From Porticoccaceae bacterium (lineage in GTDB: Bacteria; Pseudomonadota; Gammaproteobacteria; Pseudomonadales; Porticoccaceae), in assembly GCA_023228865.1 (NCBI GenBank), contig JALOAH010000033.1, positions 1-44,704 of the forward strand: a stretch of 44,704 nucleotides of DNA. Direction: 5' to 3'. Under the pieces are notes generated by a model. The model saw only the letters and a list, made by a program, of their open reading frames with translations. It searched no databases and was not told the DNA's origin. Of this stretch, positions 43,287 to 44,704 are shown in pieces. Numbering within the stretch: position 1 is the stretch's first letter; every line of letters starts with the position of its first letter. The translations under genes and the position numbers were made by a program.

Positions 43287-44060
43287 ATGATCAGGCTGGT
43301 GCATTTACTGAAGCGCAACCCCAACATGTCTGCGAACGAATTCAATCGCTGGCTGCGGGACGAGCACGGCCCCTTAGTGGCCTATCATCAGGCGACGCTG
43401 CGGATTGTTCGCTATGTGCAAACCCATCGCAATGAGTCCACACTGCCTCTTGAACAGCAAACCAGTGAAGCCCGTGGCGATATTCAGCCGCCCTACGATG
43501 CTCTGGCGGAAACCTGGTGGGATTCAGAACAGGATATCGAGAGCATACTGGGCAGTAAGGCATACGGGGAAATCCTTGCCCACGAACAGCTTGGCGTCGA
43601 CCAGCGTTCATCCCCCCTATGGTTTGCCGATGAATATCCCCAGGTGGCTACCCAGCCCCAGCGGGTTGTTGCGTCGAGCAAGTCCGGCATTGTCAAAATT
43701 CACTTCGCCATCAATCACGTGCCCACCATGTCTCTGGCGGAAGGCCAGCGCTACTGGCTCACTCGACACGGCCCACTGATCCGCTCCATGGCACCAGCAC
43801 GGGGAATGGCGGCCTACACCCAGGTTCATCGTGTTGAAAGCCCATTGAGTGACCAATTGAGAACCCTGCACGGCAGTGAGGCCGAACCCTATATGGGACA
43901 TGCCGAAGCCTGGTTTGACCGCTCCGTTGCCCGTACCGGCGCCGAAGCCGTCACTGCCGCAGCGCGGGCAATCGAAGATGAAAAAGTCTTTATCGACCTG
44001 CCCCGCTCCACCTGTTTGTTCGGCAAGGAGTTGGTGTTTGTCGATCGGGATTGGCTCTAG
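43287..44060 (+). CDS. Double EthD-domain protein
   Basis: A 257-residue protein made of two EthD-like ferredoxin-fold halves. The first is residues 2-110, with IRLVHLLKRNPNMSANEFNR, then LRDEHGPLVAYHQATL. The second is about 128-245, with KIHFAINHVPTMSLAEGQRY, then LTRHGPLIRSMAPARGMAAYTQ. Both keep the HGPL motif. EthD proteins are small dimeric proteins linked to ether and aromatic catabolism; a tandem fusion would form the dimer within one chain. Activity is unknown. GGAAC precedes the ATG at a loose distance. The gene is alone and its stop lies inside a repeat unit. Confidence 0.8.
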   Translation: MIRLVHLLKRNPNMSANEFNRWLRDEHGPLVAYHQATLRIVRYVQTHRNESTLPLEQQTSEARGDIQPPYDALAETWWDSEQDIESILGSKAYGEILAHEQLGVDQRSSPLWFADEYPQVATQPQRVVASSKSGIVKIHFAINHVPTMSLAEGQRYWLTRHGPLIRSMAPARGMAAYTQVHRVESPLSDQLRTLHGSEAEPYMGHAEAWFDRSVARTGAEAVTAAARAIEDEKVFIDLPRSTCLFGKELVFVDRDWL

Positions 44061-44079
44061 CCCGGAAATTGCACCAGTA
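44055..44079 (-). repeat. 25-bp repeat unit, copy 2 (inverted)
   Basis: Inverted relative to 43047. It contains the stop codon of the EthD-domain gene. Weaker similarity extends about 35 bp beyond it (compare 43012-43046 with the reverse complement of 44080-44114). Confidence 0.6.
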
Positions 44080-44282
44080 CACTCTGAATGCCGAGTTTTG
44101 TGCTGCTATAACAGGCTTAAAGGTAATTGCAGTTCAGTAACAGTATGCTACCGGTTACGTTTGCCTGTTTTTCACTTGATCTCCCCCGATTTGAGCGCAC
44201 GTGCTCACTTCGACGTTGCTATGGCAGCGTTTACGCTCACGAGTACGCTCAAATCAGCCGATCTCGGCGCGAAAATTCAGGC

Positions 44283-44307
44283 AACTGGCGCAATTTCCGG
44301 GCTAGCC
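44283..44307 (+). repeat. 25-bp repeat unit, copy 3
   Basis: AACTGGCGCAATTTCCGGGC then TAGCC, in the same orientation as copy 1, 204 bp past copy 2. It carries two more differences than copy 2. Confidence 0.5.
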
Positions 44308-44704
44308 CGACGCAGGCGCTGTTACCCCGATACAGGTACTTTTACCCAAACATCCTGGACAGCCCCCATCCAGTGTGCTGATGGAATCCCGGTTGTGTTT
44401 ACAGTTGCGTTACACTCTTTGACAGCTGCGCCCCCAGTGCTGGAGTTTTACTGCTTTGCATCTGTACCCCCTGGCAGCTTAAAAACATCGCACTAGGGCC
44501 TGCTAAACGAAAAGCAAGATTTCACTGACGTTACCAGGGAAAGTTATGCACTTGCCAACGCTGGATACTATCGCCACACACAGGAAAAAATTTTGAAAAC
44601 TAAGGCATCTCTGATTTATTAATGATTTCAGCGATAATAAGGCATCGCGTCGACCATAGCTGAGTTTTCCAAACATGAAGCAGCAATCCCTCACCGATGG
44701 CTTT
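44308..44704. other. Window end, no gene recognised
   Basis: No reading frame here, or in the 44080-44282 interval before it, has a credible ribosome site or family resemblance. A minus-strand frame of 63 residues (44503-44694) is too short and too unlike its neighbours to call. The sequence is moderately AT-rich near the end. Confidence 0.45.

Noticed and set aside
43047..44307. Complete insertion sequence around the EthD gene
   Set aside because: No transposase is encoded and target duplications are not visible, so only a repeat-bracketed gene can be claimed.

Overview
The window looks like chromosomal DNA from a Gram-negative gammaproteobacterium. It encodes three large TonB-dependent outer-membrane receptors, aerobic-type cobalamin genes behind a cobalamin riboswitch, and REP/BIME palindromes that follow most transcription units. 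The receptor style and the degradation-type enzymes suggest an aquatic or marine catabolic lineage such as the Cellvibrionales or Spongiibacteraceae. That placement is inference. I see no tRNA, rRNA, CRISPR array, phage gene or intact transposase.

Region 1 (about 1-13,260) is a putative catabolic regulon. On the minus strand lie a secreted DUF3604 protein; an operon of sulfotransferase, DUF1214 protein, short-chain dehydrogenase and SnoaL-like protein; a TonB-dependent receptor; and a zinc-free quinone-reductase-like oxidoreductase. An AraC-type regulator lies between the receptor and the oxidoreductase. Three near-identical promoter/operator blocks (6465-6529, 9769-9832, 12285-12349) precede the sulfotransferase operon, the receptor and the oxidoreductase. 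Each has two AATTTG half-sites 22 bp apart and a -10-like box at constant spacing. The middle block is followed by a decayed copy of the first codons of the sulfotransferase gene, so the promoter spread by segmental duplication.

Region 2 (about 13,260-28,750) is the most interesting part. Three APH-fold phosphotransferases are each immediately followed by a gene for a small helical protein of 171-182 residues, resembling the LvaA/LvaB (DUF6285-type) kinase and accessory pair. Around them are four paralogous DUF7065/DUF7064-like beta-rich proteins in two subfamilies, an MFS transporter of the anion:cation symporter type, a second TonB-dependent receptor and a divergent AraC-type regulator. Members of each family lie in two converging operons. 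I propose an uptake-and-phosphorylation system for a hydroxylated hydrophobic compound or its CoA ester. The substrate is unknown.

Region 3 (about 28,750-42,511) is a compact cobalamin operon: riboswitch, btuB, cobO, cobQ, a BtuM-like membrane protein, cbiA/cobB, cbiZ, cobU, cobT, cobC, cobS, cbiB, cobD, bluB and btuF. Most neighbouring genes overlap by 1-8 bp. The set covers uptake, remodelling, adenosylation, lower-ligand synthesis and nucleotide-loop assembly. It has no corrin-ring genes and no BtuCD, so it is mainly a salvage and late-synthesis operon.

Region 4 (42,512-44,704) holds one double EthD-domain protein. It is preceded by a leader able to form alternative hairpins and bracketed by inverted copies of a roughly 25-bp repeat. 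The rest of this region appears non-coding.
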